From NCBI GenBank assembly GCA_031429355.1, contig JANOZM010000011.1:1-42395 (forward strand): DNA of 42,395 bases, written 5' to 3'. Position 1 is the stretch's first letter, and the number at the start of each line of letters is the position of its first letter. The translations under genes were made by a program, and so were the position numbers. The notes beneath the pieces were generated by a model that saw only the letters and a list, made by a program, of their open reading frames with translations, ran no database searches and was not told the DNA's origin. This document shows, piece after piece, positions 1 through 8,823 of the stretch. This DNA is from JANOZM01 sp031429355. GTDB taxonomy: Bacteria > Pseudomonadota > Gammaproteobacteria > Burkholderiales > Burkholderiaceae_E.

Positions 1-195
1 AGTATTAATCGTAATACCGCGCGCTTTTTCTTCCGGAGCCGCATCAATGTCGTCGTACTTCATCGCCGAGCCGCCGAATTTACTCGACAACACCGTCGTG
101 ATCGCTGCGGTTAACGTGGTTTTGCCGTGGTCTACGTGACCAATAGTGCCTACGTTGACGTGCGGTTTATTCCGCTCGAACTTTTCTTTTGCCAT
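1..195 (-). CDS. tuf: Elongation factor Tu, N-terminal part (cut by window edge)
   Basis: The first 65 codons are present and the gene runs off the left edge. The protein starts MAKEKFERNKPHVNVGTIGH and carries the P-loop GHVDHGKT at residues 19-26, diagnostic of EF-Tu, the GTPase that delivers aminoacyl-tRNA to the ribosome. It follows fusA on the same strand with a gap of about 126 bases, the usual last position of the rpsL-rpsG-fusA-tuf operon. A second tuf copy lies at the right edge of the window. Only the G domain start is visible, so the two copies cannot be compared here. Confidence 0.97.
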   Translation of the reverse strand, partial: MAKEKFERNKPHVNVGTIGHVDHGKTTLTAAITTVLSSKFGGSAMKYDDIDAAPEEKARGITINT

Positions 196-321
196 GATTC
201 AATTCCTTAAATTTTTCTAATAAATCGCTAGATATATAAAAACAAACTTGCTTAGATTACTAATTTTTTTGGGTTGAACTTGATTTGCAAGTTCAACCTT
301 AAACCTTTTATTTACAGTGCT

Positions 322-2427
322 TTACTTCTGACGCGCCGCAATAATTGTTTCTTGCACGTTACGTGGGGCTTCAGCATATTGCTTAAACTCCATCGTGTAC
401 GTGGCACGACCTTGCGACAACGAACGCAACGTAGTGGAGTAGCCAAACATTTCCGACAACGGTACTTCTGCACGAATGGCTTTACCGCCGCCAGCCATGT
501 CTTCCATACCTTGCACCATACCGCGACGTGAGGACAAATCGCCCATCACTGAACCGGCATAGTCTTCGGGTGTTTCAACTTCAACCGACATCATTGGCTC
601 GAGCAACACGGGTGAGGCTTGACGTAAACCGTCTTTGAAGGCCATTGAAGCGGCCATCTTGAACGCGTTTTCGTTTGAGTCAACATCGTGGTACGAACCG
701 AAGAACAAGGTTACTTTTACGTCAACAATTGGGAAGCCTGCTAGTACGCCTGCGGGCAAGGTATCTTCGACACCTTTTTGAACCGCTGGAATGTACTCGC
801 GTGGAACTACACCGCCCTTAATTGCATCAACGAATTCGAAGCCTGCGCCGCCTGGTGGCAATGGTTCTACTTTGAGAACCACGTGTCCGTATTGACCACG
901 ACCGCCCGACTGCTTAACAAACTTACCTTCGATCGAATCGACAGTTTTGCGAATCGTCTCGCGGTAGGCCACTTGGGGCTTACCTACCGAGGCTTCAACG
1001 CCAAACTCACGCTTCATACGATCAACCAAAATCTCAAGGTGCAACTCGCCCATTCCAGAAATAATGGTCTGGCCCGATTCTTCATCGGTACGTACGCGGA
1101 ACGATGGATCTTCGCGCGCTAAACGTTGCAAAGCCAAGCCCATTTTCTCTTGGTCAGCTTTAGTCTTTGGCTCGACAGCCTGTGAAATCACAGGCTCTGG
1201 GAACACCATACGCTCTAGGATCACGGTGTGATCTGGGTCGCATAAAGTTTCGCCAGTAATTACTTCTTTTAAGCCAACGGCTGCAGCAATATCGCCTGCA
1301 CGTACTTCTGAAATTTCTTCGCGTTCGTTAGCGTGCATTTGCAGCAAACGACCGATACGATCTTTTTTGCCCTTGATCGGGTTGTAAACCGAGTCACCCG
1401 ATTTTAAAACGCCCGAGTACACGCGAATAAACGTAAGCTGACCCACGTATGGATCGGTCATTAATTTAAATGCGAGTGCTGAGAATTTTTCGCTGTCGTC
1501 TGCCTTGCGGAAAACTTCGACGTCGTTCTCGTCCATACCGCGAACAGGTGGAATATCTAACGGTGAAGGCATCAATTCGACAACAGCATCCAACATCGCT
1601 TGAACGCCTTTGTTTTTAAACGCAGAGCCGCACAACATCGGTTGAATTTCGCTGGCCAAAGTGCGCTGACGCAAACCGGCTTTGATGTCTGTCTCGTTAA
1701 GATCACCTTCTTCGAGGTACTTGTTCATGAGTTCTTCGTTAGCTTCGGCCGCAGCCTCAACCATTTCGGAACGCCATTTATCGCAAGTCTCTTTTAACTC
1801 AGCAGGAATCTCGCCGTACTCAAACTTCATACCTTTGGATTCTTCGTCCCACCAAATAGCTTTCATTTTGATGAGGTCGACAACGCCTTTGAAGTTCTCT
1901 TCGGCGCCAATAGGTACAACGATAGGAATAGGGTTCGCTTTGAGGCGAATCTTCATTTGCTCAACGACTTTGAAGAAGTTGGCACCAGTGCGATCCATCT
2001 TGTTAACGAACGCTAAACGGGGCACCTTGTACTTAGTAGCCTGACGCCATACGGTCTCAGATTGTGGCTGTACACCACCTACCGCGCAATACACCATGCA
2101 AGCGCCGTCCAACACACGCATTGAACGCTCAACTTCAATAGTGAAGTCTACGTGTCCGGGGGTGTCAATAATATTGATGCGGTGCTCGGGGAATTGGTTG
2201 TCCATTCCCTTCCAGAAACAAGTAGTAGCCGCTGAGGTAATAGTGATACCACGCTCTTGCTCTTGTTCCATCCAGTCCATCGTTGCTGCGCCGTCATGCA
2301 CTTCACCGATTTTATGGTTTACACCGGTGTAGAACAAAATGCGTTCTGTGGTCGTGGTTTTACCAGCATCAATATGCGCCGAGATACCAATATTGCGGTA
2401 TCGATCGATAGGGGTCTTACGTGCCAT
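322..2427 (-). CDS. fusA: Elongation factor G
   Basis: A 701-residue protein, full length for the family. EF-G is the cytoplasmic GTPase that drives ribosomal translocation and, with RRF, ribosome recycling. The G1 motif AHIDAGKTT is at residues 17-25, followed by DTPGHVDFT (G3) and NKMDRTGA (G4). The C-terminal part holds the GRGQYGHVV and YSTTLRSLSQGRATYTMEF stretches typical of domains IV and V. It lies between rpsG (62 bases upstream) and tuf in the str operon. Nothing is truncated or unusual. Confidence 0.99.
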   Translation of the reverse strand: MARKTPIDRYRNIGISAHIDAGKTTTTERILFYTGVNHKIGEVHDGAATMDWMEQEQERGITITSAATTCFWKGMDNQFPEHRINIIDTPGHVDFTIEVERSMRVLDGACMVYCAVGGVQPQSETVWRQATKYKVPRLAFVNKMDRTGANFFKVVEQMKIRLKANPIPIVVPIGAEENFKGVVDLIKMKAIWWDEESKGMKFEYGEIPAELKETCDKWRSEMVEAAAEANEELMNKYLEEGDLNETDIKAGLRQRTLASEIQPMLCGSAFKNKGVQAMLDAVVELMPSPLDIPPVRGMDENDVEVFRKADDSEKFSALAFKLMTDPYVGQLTFIRVYSGVLKSGDSVYNPIKGKKDRIGRLLQMHANEREEISEVRAGDIAAAVGLKEVITGETLCDPDHTVILERMVFPEPVISQAVEPKTKADQEKMGLALQRLAREDPSFRVRTDEESGQTIISGMGELHLEILVDRMKREFGVEASVGKPQVAYRETIRKTVDSIEGKFVKQSGGRGQYGHVVLKVEPLPPGGAGFEFVDAIKGGVVPREYIPAVQKGVEDTLPAGVLAGFPIVDVKVTLFFGSYHDVDSNENAFKMAASMAFKDGLRQASPVLLEPMMSVEVETPEDYAGSVMGDLSSRRGMVQGMEDMAGGGKAIRAEVPLSEMFGYSTTLRSLSQGRATYTMEFKQYAEAPRNVQETIIAARQK

Positions 2428-2488
2428 AACTTACTCTTTTCTTTTCTTTGAGGCGGAAGCTTAAATGTGCAAACTTAGAAGCGGCGCA

Positions 2489-2959
2489 TTAGAAACGGAA
2501 ATGCGAGAACGCTTTGTTTGCTTCTGCCATGCGATGAACTTCATCGCGCTTCTTAACAGCACCACCGCGGTTTTCTGCGGCTTCCATAATTTCATTGGCC
2601 AAACGCTGACCCATTGATTTTTCGCCACGCTTTTTAGCGGCTTCACGTAACCAACGCATTGCTAACGCGGTACGACGTGATGGACGAACTTCAACAGGCA
2701 CTTGGTAGTTAGCACCACCAACACGACGGCTCTTTACTTCGACCATTGGTTTGGTGTTGCCCATTGCAGCAGCAAACACTTCTAATGGCTCTTTGCCAGA
2801 CTTCGTTTTGATCGCATCAAATGCGCCGTAAACAATACGCTCGGCAACGGCTTTTTTGCCGTCTAACATTAATACGTTCATGAACTTAGCTAACTCTACT
2901 GATCCAAACTTTGGATCGGGCAAAATATCTCTTTTGGGGACTTCGCGACGACGGGGCAT
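2489..2959 (-). CDS. rpsG: 30S ribosomal protein S7
   Basis: 156 residues starting MPRRREVPKRDILPDPKFGS, the usual length and N-terminus of bacterial S7. S7 nucleates assembly of the 30S head and contacts tRNA in the E site. The family stretch GGANYQVPVEVRPSRRTALA is intact. A gap of about 190 bases separates it from rpsL upstream; in enterobacteria this gap holds the site through which S7 represses the operon, but I did not identify such a structure here. Confidence 0.99.
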   Translation of the reverse strand: MPRRREVPKRDILPDPKFGSVELAKFMNVLMLDGKKAVAERIVYGAFDAIKTKSGKEPLEVFAAAMGNTKPMVEVKSRRVGGANYQVPVEVRPSRRTALAMRWLREAAKKRGEKSMGQRLANEIMEAAENRGGAVKKRDEVHRMAEANKAFSHFRF

Positions 2960-3152
2960 TTAATACTCCTGAAAATTGTTTACTACGATTAACTTCAGCT
3001 TGTGCTTTGGACACTTGCTTTATGAGCGGCTTCTGCGAACCTCAACAGCGCGCCACACAAAACTTGCTTCTTTGCACTAGCCCAGCCATCACAACTGGGC
3101 GCTTACCTGCGGACTATTCCGCTTTACATCTAACTATTGAACTAAAAAATAA

Positions 3153-3530
3153 TTACTTGTTCTTAGGACGCTTTGCACCGTACTTGGAGCGCGATTGCTT
3201 ACGGTCTTTTACGCCTTGCAAATCGAGCGAACCGCGCACGATGTGGTAACGCACACCTGGCAAGTCTTTTACACGACCGCCGCGAATTAACACGACTGAG
3301 TGCTCTTGCAGGTTGTGACCTTCACCGCCGATATACGAAATAACTTCGAAACCGTTGGTCAAGCGTACTTTGGCTACTTTACGTAGTGCAGAGTTTGGTT
3401 TTTTAGGTGTTGTTGTGTAAACACGGGTGCAAACGCCACGACGCTGTGGGCTATTTTGCAAGGCCGGGCTTTTGCTTTTGATAATTTCGCTAACACGAGG
3501 TTGGCGAACAAGCTGGTTAATGGTGGGCAT
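3153..3530 (-). CDS. rpsL: 30S ribosomal protein S12
   Basis: 125 residues starting MPTINQLVRQPR. S12 sits in the decoding centre. The TTPKKPNSALRK loop around residue 43 and the GGRVKDLPGVRYH loop around residue 88, where streptomycin-resistance changes arise in other species, read as wild type. It is the first gene of the str operon; a strong promoter match lies about 155-185 bases upstream. In many relatives rpoC would be directly upstream, but here that side is accessory DNA. Confidence 0.99.
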   Translation of the reverse strand: MPTINQLVRQPRVSEIIKSKSPALQNSPQRRGVCTRVYTTTPKKPNSALRKVAKVRLTNGFEVISYIGGEGHNLQEHSVVLIRGGRVKDLPGVRYHIVRGSLDLQGVKDRKQSRSKYGAKRPKNK

Positions 3531-3685
3531 CGTTCTCGATCCAGTTAATGTTTTAGTGCTGACTTATACAAACCGCTGTGGCCGTTAGTGAATCGCTCAC
3601 CTAAGGCCAACAGACTTATTAACTAACCACATTAACTTCTGAAGGACCGCAAAAGAGCGAATGGCGAAAAGCCACAGAGCCTTAG

Positions 3686-3715
3686 ATTATAGCTGGCAGG
3701 GCAAAAACTGGTCAA
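3686..3715 (-). promoter_or_regulatory. Sigma-70-type promoter of the rpsL-rpsG-fusA-tuf operon
   Basis: On the minus strand TTGACC is followed after 18 bases by a perfect TATAAT. It faces rpsL, leaving an untranslated leader of roughly 150 bases. It is the best promoter match seen in the window and would let the str operon be expressed independently of rpoBC. The call is from consensus match and position only. Confidence 0.75.
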
Positions 3716-3793
3716 CGTGACGGCGCGGCAGAATAGGGGGTTTCTACAGGGCTGTTTGCCGCATAGTTCTTTAAGCTTATTCTGACTTTACAC

Positions 3794-3809
3794 TAGACCG
3801 ACTGGTCTG
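3794..3809. promoter_or_regulatory. Probable TetR operator
   Basis: The inverted repeat TAGACC-GACT-GGTCTG lies 13 bases before the ATG of the TetR gene. Its size and position fit an autoregulatory TetR-family operator controlling the regulator and the hydrolase that overlaps it. Confidence 0.6.
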
Positions 3810-3821
3810 TACACTTTGGAA

Positions 3822-4445
3822 ATGACAACTTCACCGACCCTTCCTAACGCACCTTCCAGCCGCGACCGCCTGTTAAAAGCGGCCCGAGCGGCCTTAGCTC
3901 GGCGCGGTTTACACGCCATGTCCGTTAACGATTTGCTGGTCGCGGCTAACGTGGCTAAAGGCGCGATGTACCACCACTTTCCCGGCGGCAAGAACGAATT
4001 GGCTGGCTACGCCATCATCGGTTTAGGCCAACAAGCAGCAGCCAATATTCGCCAGCTTGGCAGCGGCTCGACAGACTTTGTCGCCAATATTCAGACATGG
4101 TTTGACCATTCTTGCGGTCGCCTTAAAACCAGCCAGTTTGATCTCGGCTGCCCATTAGCGATATCGGCGTTAGAAGTAGGCACTGACAATCCTGAGTTAC
4201 GAAACGCGTTAAAGCAAGCATTTACCCAAATGCGCGAGGCACTTGAAGAGGCTTTACTTGCGCAACGCCTTGATACCGAAACCGCTCGTAACTGGGCTTA
4301 TTTGCTGATCTCAACCTTTGAGGGTGGGCTGTTGCAAGCCCATGTACATCAATCCACCGAACCAGTTACTAGAAGCCTTACTCCCCTATTAAAGCAATTA
4401 GCTCAAGAACTAAAGCTAGTGCAATCAACACAAGGAACGCTATGA
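3822..4445 (+). CDS. TetR/AcrR-family transcriptional regulator
   Basis: About 207 residues. The N-terminal helix-turn-helix is clear (SRDRLLKAARAALARRG, then MSVNDLLVAANVAKGAMYHHFPGGKNEL), with the YHHF signature of the TetR recognition helix. The C-terminal ligand domain resembles the YxaF/LmrA-like group by general layout only. I take the ATG at 3822; a TTG two codons earlier is also in frame. The stop overlaps the start of the following alpha/beta hydrolase (ATGA), so the two are translationally coupled and the regulator probably controls that gene. A palindromic operator candidate precedes it. The ligand is unknown. Confidence 0.93.
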   Translation: MTTSPTLPNAPSSRDRLLKAARAALARRGLHAMSVNDLLVAANVAKGAMYHHFPGGKNELAGYAIIGLGQQAAANIRQLGSGSTDFVANIQTWFDHSCGRLKTSQFDLGCPLAISALEVGTDNPELRNALKQAFTQMREALEEALLAQRLDTETARNWAYLLISTFEGGLLQAHVHQSTEPVTRSLTPLLKQLAQELKLVQSTQGTL

Positions 4446-5314
4446 ACAACCCACTTTCGATTACTTGCCACGACGGTACTGTCATAGGCGCAATTCGTTA
4501 CGAGCCGAGCCAAACCACCCGCGCCGAATTGCTAATGGGTGGGGCAACTGGTGTCCCCCAAGGCTTTTACCGCCGCTTTGCCGAATTTGCCAATGCGCAA
4601 GGTTTTGCCGTTACCACGGTGGACTATCGTGGCATTGGTGCCAGCGCGCCAAAAACGCTGAAAGGCTACAAAATGGATTATCTCGATTGGGGGCGGCAAG
4701 ATTTATCCGCAACCCTCGACAATATTTGCGCTAGATATCCCAGCGCAAATACAGTGCCCATCGCTATGATCGGTCATTCGTATGGCGGCCACGGCTTTGG
4801 CTTAATGCCCAACCATGCAAAAGTAAAAGCGTTTTACACATTCGCCTGTGGTGCCGGCTGGGCTGGACACATGCCACCCACAGAGCGCTTAAAAATTGGG
4901 CTGTTGTGGAACGTTATTGGCCCACTATTTGTACCAGCCTTGGGCTATATGCCAGGCAAGTTTATTGGCGGCGAAGATTTGCCAAAAGATGTTTATCATC
5001 AATGGCGGCGCTGGTGCAGTTTTCCTAATTACTTTTTTGACGACCCTAAGATGCCGGAAATGAAGGCGTTATTTGCGCAAGTAAAAACCCCAATTATGGC
5101 CGCCACCGCGATTGACGATTTATGGGCACCACCCATTTCGCGCGATTACTTTTTTAGGGGCTATAGCGGGGCAACAGTTACCCATTTAGATATTGACCCA
5201 AACTCCTTGCCCAAAACAAATGGGCCGCAAGGTATCGGACACATGGGTTACTTTAGAAAAGGACGCGAGCAATTGTGGGCCGATGCGTTGGCTTGGTGTG
5301 AAACAAAGTTTTAG
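4442..5314 (+). CDS. Alpha/beta hydrolase family protein
   Basis: 290 residues with an alpha/beta-hydrolase fold: a GGATGVPQGFYRRFAEFANAQGF oxyanion-side segment, DYRGIGAS, and the nucleophile elbow GHSYGG around residue 112. A late GIGHMGYF segment supplies the likely catalytic His, and AIDDLWAPP the likely acid. No signal peptide is seen, so it is probably cytoplasmic. It overlaps the TetR gene by 4 bases and is likely repressed by it. Such pairs often handle small hydrophobic esters or lactones, but the substrate cannot be read from the sequence. It converges on the metalloprotease gene with only 15 bases between the two stops. Confidence 0.9.
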   Translation: MNNPLSITCHDGTVIGAIRYEPSQTTRAELLMGGATGVPQGFYRRFAEFANAQGFAVTTVDYRGIGASAPKTLKGYKMDYLDWGRQDLSATLDNICARYPSANTVPIAMIGHSYGGHGFGLMPNHAKVKAFYTFACGAGWAGHMPPTERLKIGLLWNVIGPLFVPALGYMPGKFIGGEDLPKDVYHQWRRWCSFPNYFFDDPKMPEMKALFAQVKTPIMAATAIDDLWAPPISRDYFFRGYSGATVTHLDIDPNSLPKTNGPQGIGHMGYFRKGREQLWADALAWCETKF

Positions 5315-5329
5315 CAGAGCGTTATTTAC

Positions 5330-8257
5330 TTATCCACCTTGCCGAACCAAGGGCGCTTTTAACGAATCCTCGACTAAAGCAAAACTTTCCGCCAAATGCG
5401 CACGCGCTTCGGCAGAGCGCCCGCCTTTCGCATTTAAATTACCAACTGCATTAGCGCGCTTTAATTTTGCCATTAAGTCTTGTGCTTGCATCCGCGCCAT
5501 AGCTCGGGTGTCTACAGGGCCAAGGCCGCCGGGGCGCAGTACTAGGCTGGTTAACTTACGTAAGTATTCGCGTTGCAAAGTTCGGCGTTGCAAACCAATA
5601 TCGGCACCACTGGCTAGCTCGGACCAAATATTGTCTTGCAGGGTTCGGTAGACTTCACTTAACGATAAAATTTGGCTGCGATCGGCCAGTTTAGTTTCGG
5701 CCTCTAACAAACGTTGTGCAACGTTATCGCTCATTAACCGGTTTAGTACACGTTGCTGAACACCGGCTACATCGCGGTAAACACCTGGCAACATTGGCGG
5801 CGCATTTCCGCGATCTAAGCCGTCTTCAACTAAGCGAGCAACAAAGCCGGGGTCGAATTTTAATGCGTCCGGCGCCAGCACTTGTTTAGCCAACATTTGT
5901 AATGCTTCACGCTGCTTCGCAACTGGTACTGGCTGATACGGTGCACGTGCGCTGCCCGAATGATCCCGCAAGTAACGCACGCCGCCTACCCACTTGCTCG
6001 ATAGATCGGCTGCTTGATCAAATTGAGCAAAAGCGACGTCGCTAACACGGCGCAATACGCCATAGCTTTCGCCTGGTTTCAATTGGCGCTCGGCAGTGCG
6101 TTGCCAAAGTTCGCGTGCTTGTTGAAAACGGCGTGCTGCGTAAGCTAATGGGTCGTCGCCAAGATCGCGCGGGTTGACTTCGGGATCGTACCCAATGCGT
6201 GCTTCGTCGTCTGTACCGTAAGCCAATTGTGGTTCGCTGCTACGCGAAGCAATCGCTGCAAGTTCGTTTGCTTCGTTGTTAGAAGCTATTGGACGATACG
6301 CGTATTCGATGGCCCAGTAATCATAGGGCCCTAAGGTTTCCATGACAAAGCTAGAATACTTTTCGTTGCCCACTGGAATATTAAAACCGTTGTAGTCCAT
6401 CACCGATCCCGAGATGCCGTTGGCTTTAGTCCATGCGGTATCGGCTAACTTGCTGGCTGGCGTAATAGTGGACGCCCGATAATTGTGACGCAAACCTAGG
6501 GTATGACCCACCTCGTGCATTACGACATCTTTTAAAACGGCTTGCACAAGCTTTTCTACTTCTGCGCTGCCTGGCTCTATAACGCCGCGCATTTGTAAAA
6601 GTTGCGCACCAAAAATCATATCCATACTGGCGTGCGAGCCGTAATCGCATACATGACGACCGGGCTTACCCAATGCATGACTTAACGCGTGCATCGGGTC
6701 GGGTTTGGCTTGCTCTAAAAAACTTAAACTAGGTGTCGCGCGGCTTGAGGAAAAATTAGACCACTGCGATTCTGCAGAACCTTGTTCACTGGCAACACTA
6801 GGGTTAGGACTGCGCTCTACAACGACTTCGCGCAACAGACGAACCCAGTTATTTGAAATAGCAATATCCGCATCCAAAATTTCGCCACTACGCGGATCGA
6901 CAATAGAAGGGCCAATGGCTAATGCGCCCGGGTCGGTATTTAAAAACCAACGAATTGACGAGTGTCCCGTACCGGCAAGAATAGGGCCGTCTTTATCGGG
7001 CTCCATCTCTACACGTACGGCATCTTTAAAACCAATTTTTTCGAAGGCTTTATTCCACTCTAGAACACCGGCCTTTACCGACTCACGGTAACGCTCTGGG
7101 ATGTTGCGATCTAACCAATAGGTAATCGGTTTTACTGGTTCAGATAAGGCTGCACTAGGGTCTTTCTTTTCTAAACGCCAACGATTAACAAAGTACCGGC
7201 GCTCTTTGTAATCGGCCTCATCACCAAACTCGTAGACGCGCTCTACAAAATGGCCTATGCGATCATCGGCTAAACGCGGTGCCATTGTTTTTTCAGGTAA
7301 CGCAGCAAACGAATAATTAAAGGTTACAAAAAAACTGCGCGGATCTTCTAAGGTCGATGGTGGCGTTGGCGTTGCAAAATTAGGCGCTGGCCCACCGGGG
7401 TTGGGCATCGGCACACGCGGCACATAATAGTGCGCCTTTACCTCAACAACAGCTTGGTCTTTATCAGCGTGCACATCGCCCATAAACGAATTGCGTGAAT
7501 CAAAACCGTAACCGATGCGAAACAATGCTTCGGTTGTGGCGGTCATTTGCGGCAGATCCGATAACAGCAACGAATTCAAATCAATCAACACCGACTTGCG
7601 CGTTGGATGCGGTTGACTAGCAACGCCGGTAGTAGCGATTAGGCTGTCGGAAAAACTGGATGCAACAGCGCGCTGTAAGGCTGGGTTATTGGTGGCTTGA
7701 TGCGCAAAATTGCGTGCAATCATTTGTACGCCAGCCCCATTAGCGCCCACGCGACGAAACTCTACAATGTAGTTACCCAACATCCAATGCGCAAACAAAC
7801 CACGCGTGCCGATACCTGTCGAACGTTGTGCTGCAAATAAAAACGGTTGGTTAAACTGCTCGGGCTTAAGCTCGGCCCAAACACGATCTTCTTTTTTCCA
7901 AAGGGTAATTAAACCTTTGCTTTCTTTGGCGTCTTTAATAACCTCTGCAAATGGGCGAAATGGGGATGGCGGAACGACGGGGGCCGCAGCGACAGTTGGT
8001 GCTGTCGCGCCCGGCAGACCCGGTGCAGCAGCTGGTATTGCTGGCTTGCCGGGACTCGGGCCCACCGCGGGTGCTGAGGCTGGGGTAATTCCAGGCGAAG
8101 CTGAAGTTGCACCTGCGCTAGCAACAGTGCCATTTGGCTTTGCGGCAACATCCGGCTTGGTGGGCATTTGTGCGCACCCTGTTAGTAGTAGCAAGGTCGA
8201 ACAAGCGGATGCAGCAAAAGCAGCAAAGGTCGGTCTAAAGTTTGATAATTGGCGCAT
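5330..8257 (-). CDS. Lipoprotein zinc-dependent metalloprotease (DUF5117/DUF4953 type)
   Basis: About 975 residues from the ATG at 8257. I chose this over an in-frame start 58 codons upstream because it gives a clean lipoprotein signal, MRQLSNFRPTF...LLLLTGCAQ, with the lipobox Cys at 28. A Pro/Ala/Gly-rich linker of about 60 residues follows. The zinc site HEVGHTLGLRHN is near residue 580 and the SVMDYNGFN Met-turn lies downstream, so this is a metzincin-like HExxHxxGxxH protease. The layout matches the large bacterial family annotated with DUF5117, DUF4953 and DUF5118. It is probably anchored in the cell envelope. Substrate unknown, and no operon partner is seen. Confidence 0.88.
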   Translation of the reverse strand: MRQLSNFRPTFAAFAASACSTLLLLTGCAQMPTKPDVAAKPNGTVASAGATSASPGITPASAPAVGPSPGKPAIPAAAPGLPGATAPTVAAAPVVPPSPFRPFAEVIKDAKESKGLITLWKKEDRVWAELKPEQFNQPFLFAAQRSTGIGTRGLFAHWMLGNYIVEFRRVGANGAGVQMIARNFAHQATNNPALQRAVASSFSDSLIATTGVASQPHPTRKSVLIDLNSLLLSDLPQMTATTEALFRIGYGFDSRNSFMGDVHADKDQAVVEVKAHYYVPRVPMPNPGGPAPNFATPTPPSTLEDPRSFFVTFNYSFAALPEKTMAPRLADDRIGHFVERVYEFGDEADYKERRYFVNRWRLEKKDPSAALSEPVKPITYWLDRNIPERYRESVKAGVLEWNKAFEKIGFKDAVRVEMEPDKDGPILAGTGHSSIRWFLNTDPGALAIGPSIVDPRSGEILDADIAISNNWVRLLREVVVERSPNPSVASEQGSAESQWSNFSSSRATPSLSFLEQAKPDPMHALSHALGKPGRHVCDYGSHASMDMIFGAQLLQMRGVIEPGSAEVEKLVQAVLKDVVMHEVGHTLGLRHNYRASTITPASKLADTAWTKANGISGSVMDYNGFNIPVGNEKYSSFVMETLGPYDYWAIEYAYRPIASNNEANELAAIASRSSEPQLAYGTDDEARIGYDPEVNPRDLGDDPLAYAARRFQQARELWQRTAERQLKPGESYGVLRRVSDVAFAQFDQAADLSSKWVGGVRYLRDHSGSARAPYQPVPVAKQREALQMLAKQVLAPDALKFDPGFVARLVEDGLDRGNAPPMLPGVYRDVAGVQQRVLNRLMSDNVAQRLLEAETKLADRSQILSLSEVYRTLQDNIWSELASGADIGLQRRTLQREYLRKLTSLVLRPGGLGPVDTRAMARMQAQDLMAKLKRANAVGNLNAKGGRSAEARAHLAESFALVEDSLKAPLVRQGG

Positions 8258-8823
8258 GGAAGTCAATTTAAAATCAGTTTTTTGAATCGATATTAAGTAA
8301 TGATGCATCAAAGTACATCGCAAGCCCATGCAAAACTGCGCGAATGGTAGAAAATACCTTTGCGGGTTGTCGCACACAACGCATAGGAACTTTCCGCGAC
8401 TTGAAGTCATAAGACGCGAGAAAAGCTGCAAGTGTCAGGTTGATAGGCTTAAGCTTCAAGATCACTTTCGTTGCAATCTTCGAATAATTGATTCATTTGT
8501 TCGTACGCGGTCACCCGTACACCCATTTGCGACCAAGAATCACCACCACCATAAACCAGCCCTCCACCATTTGGCAACGGGTTTGAATCGGCTGTAAAAT
8601 TTTGGTTTAAGAGGGCCAAAAACGCGAGTTTTTATTGCAATCGCGGAGAGGGGACACTATCTTGAAAAAGGCCGATGATAGGCTCGCACTCCGAATGCAT
8701 CAGTTATTTTCGATAATCGTATTTGCCCTCAGTTAACGATGCCAGTTTTTAGACTACCGGATATAAAATAAGCAGTGCTATAGTCTGTCTCAAAATAATT
8801 ACGGTTCAGAAAACTTAATCGCC
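8258..8823. other. Intergenic stretch between metalloprotease and LacI genes
   Basis: About 565 bases between two divergently transcribed genes. It must hold both promoters. I see no convincing gene, RNA or repeat, and no copy of the TGAAAGCGCTTTCA operator, so the LacI gene does not appear to be autoregulated through that site. Confidence 0.6.

Noticed and set aside
8328..8597. An 89-codon ORF in the metalloprotease-LacI gap
   Set aside because: No ribosome site, odd composition rich in His, Arg and Cys, and position over the likely promoter of the metalloprotease.
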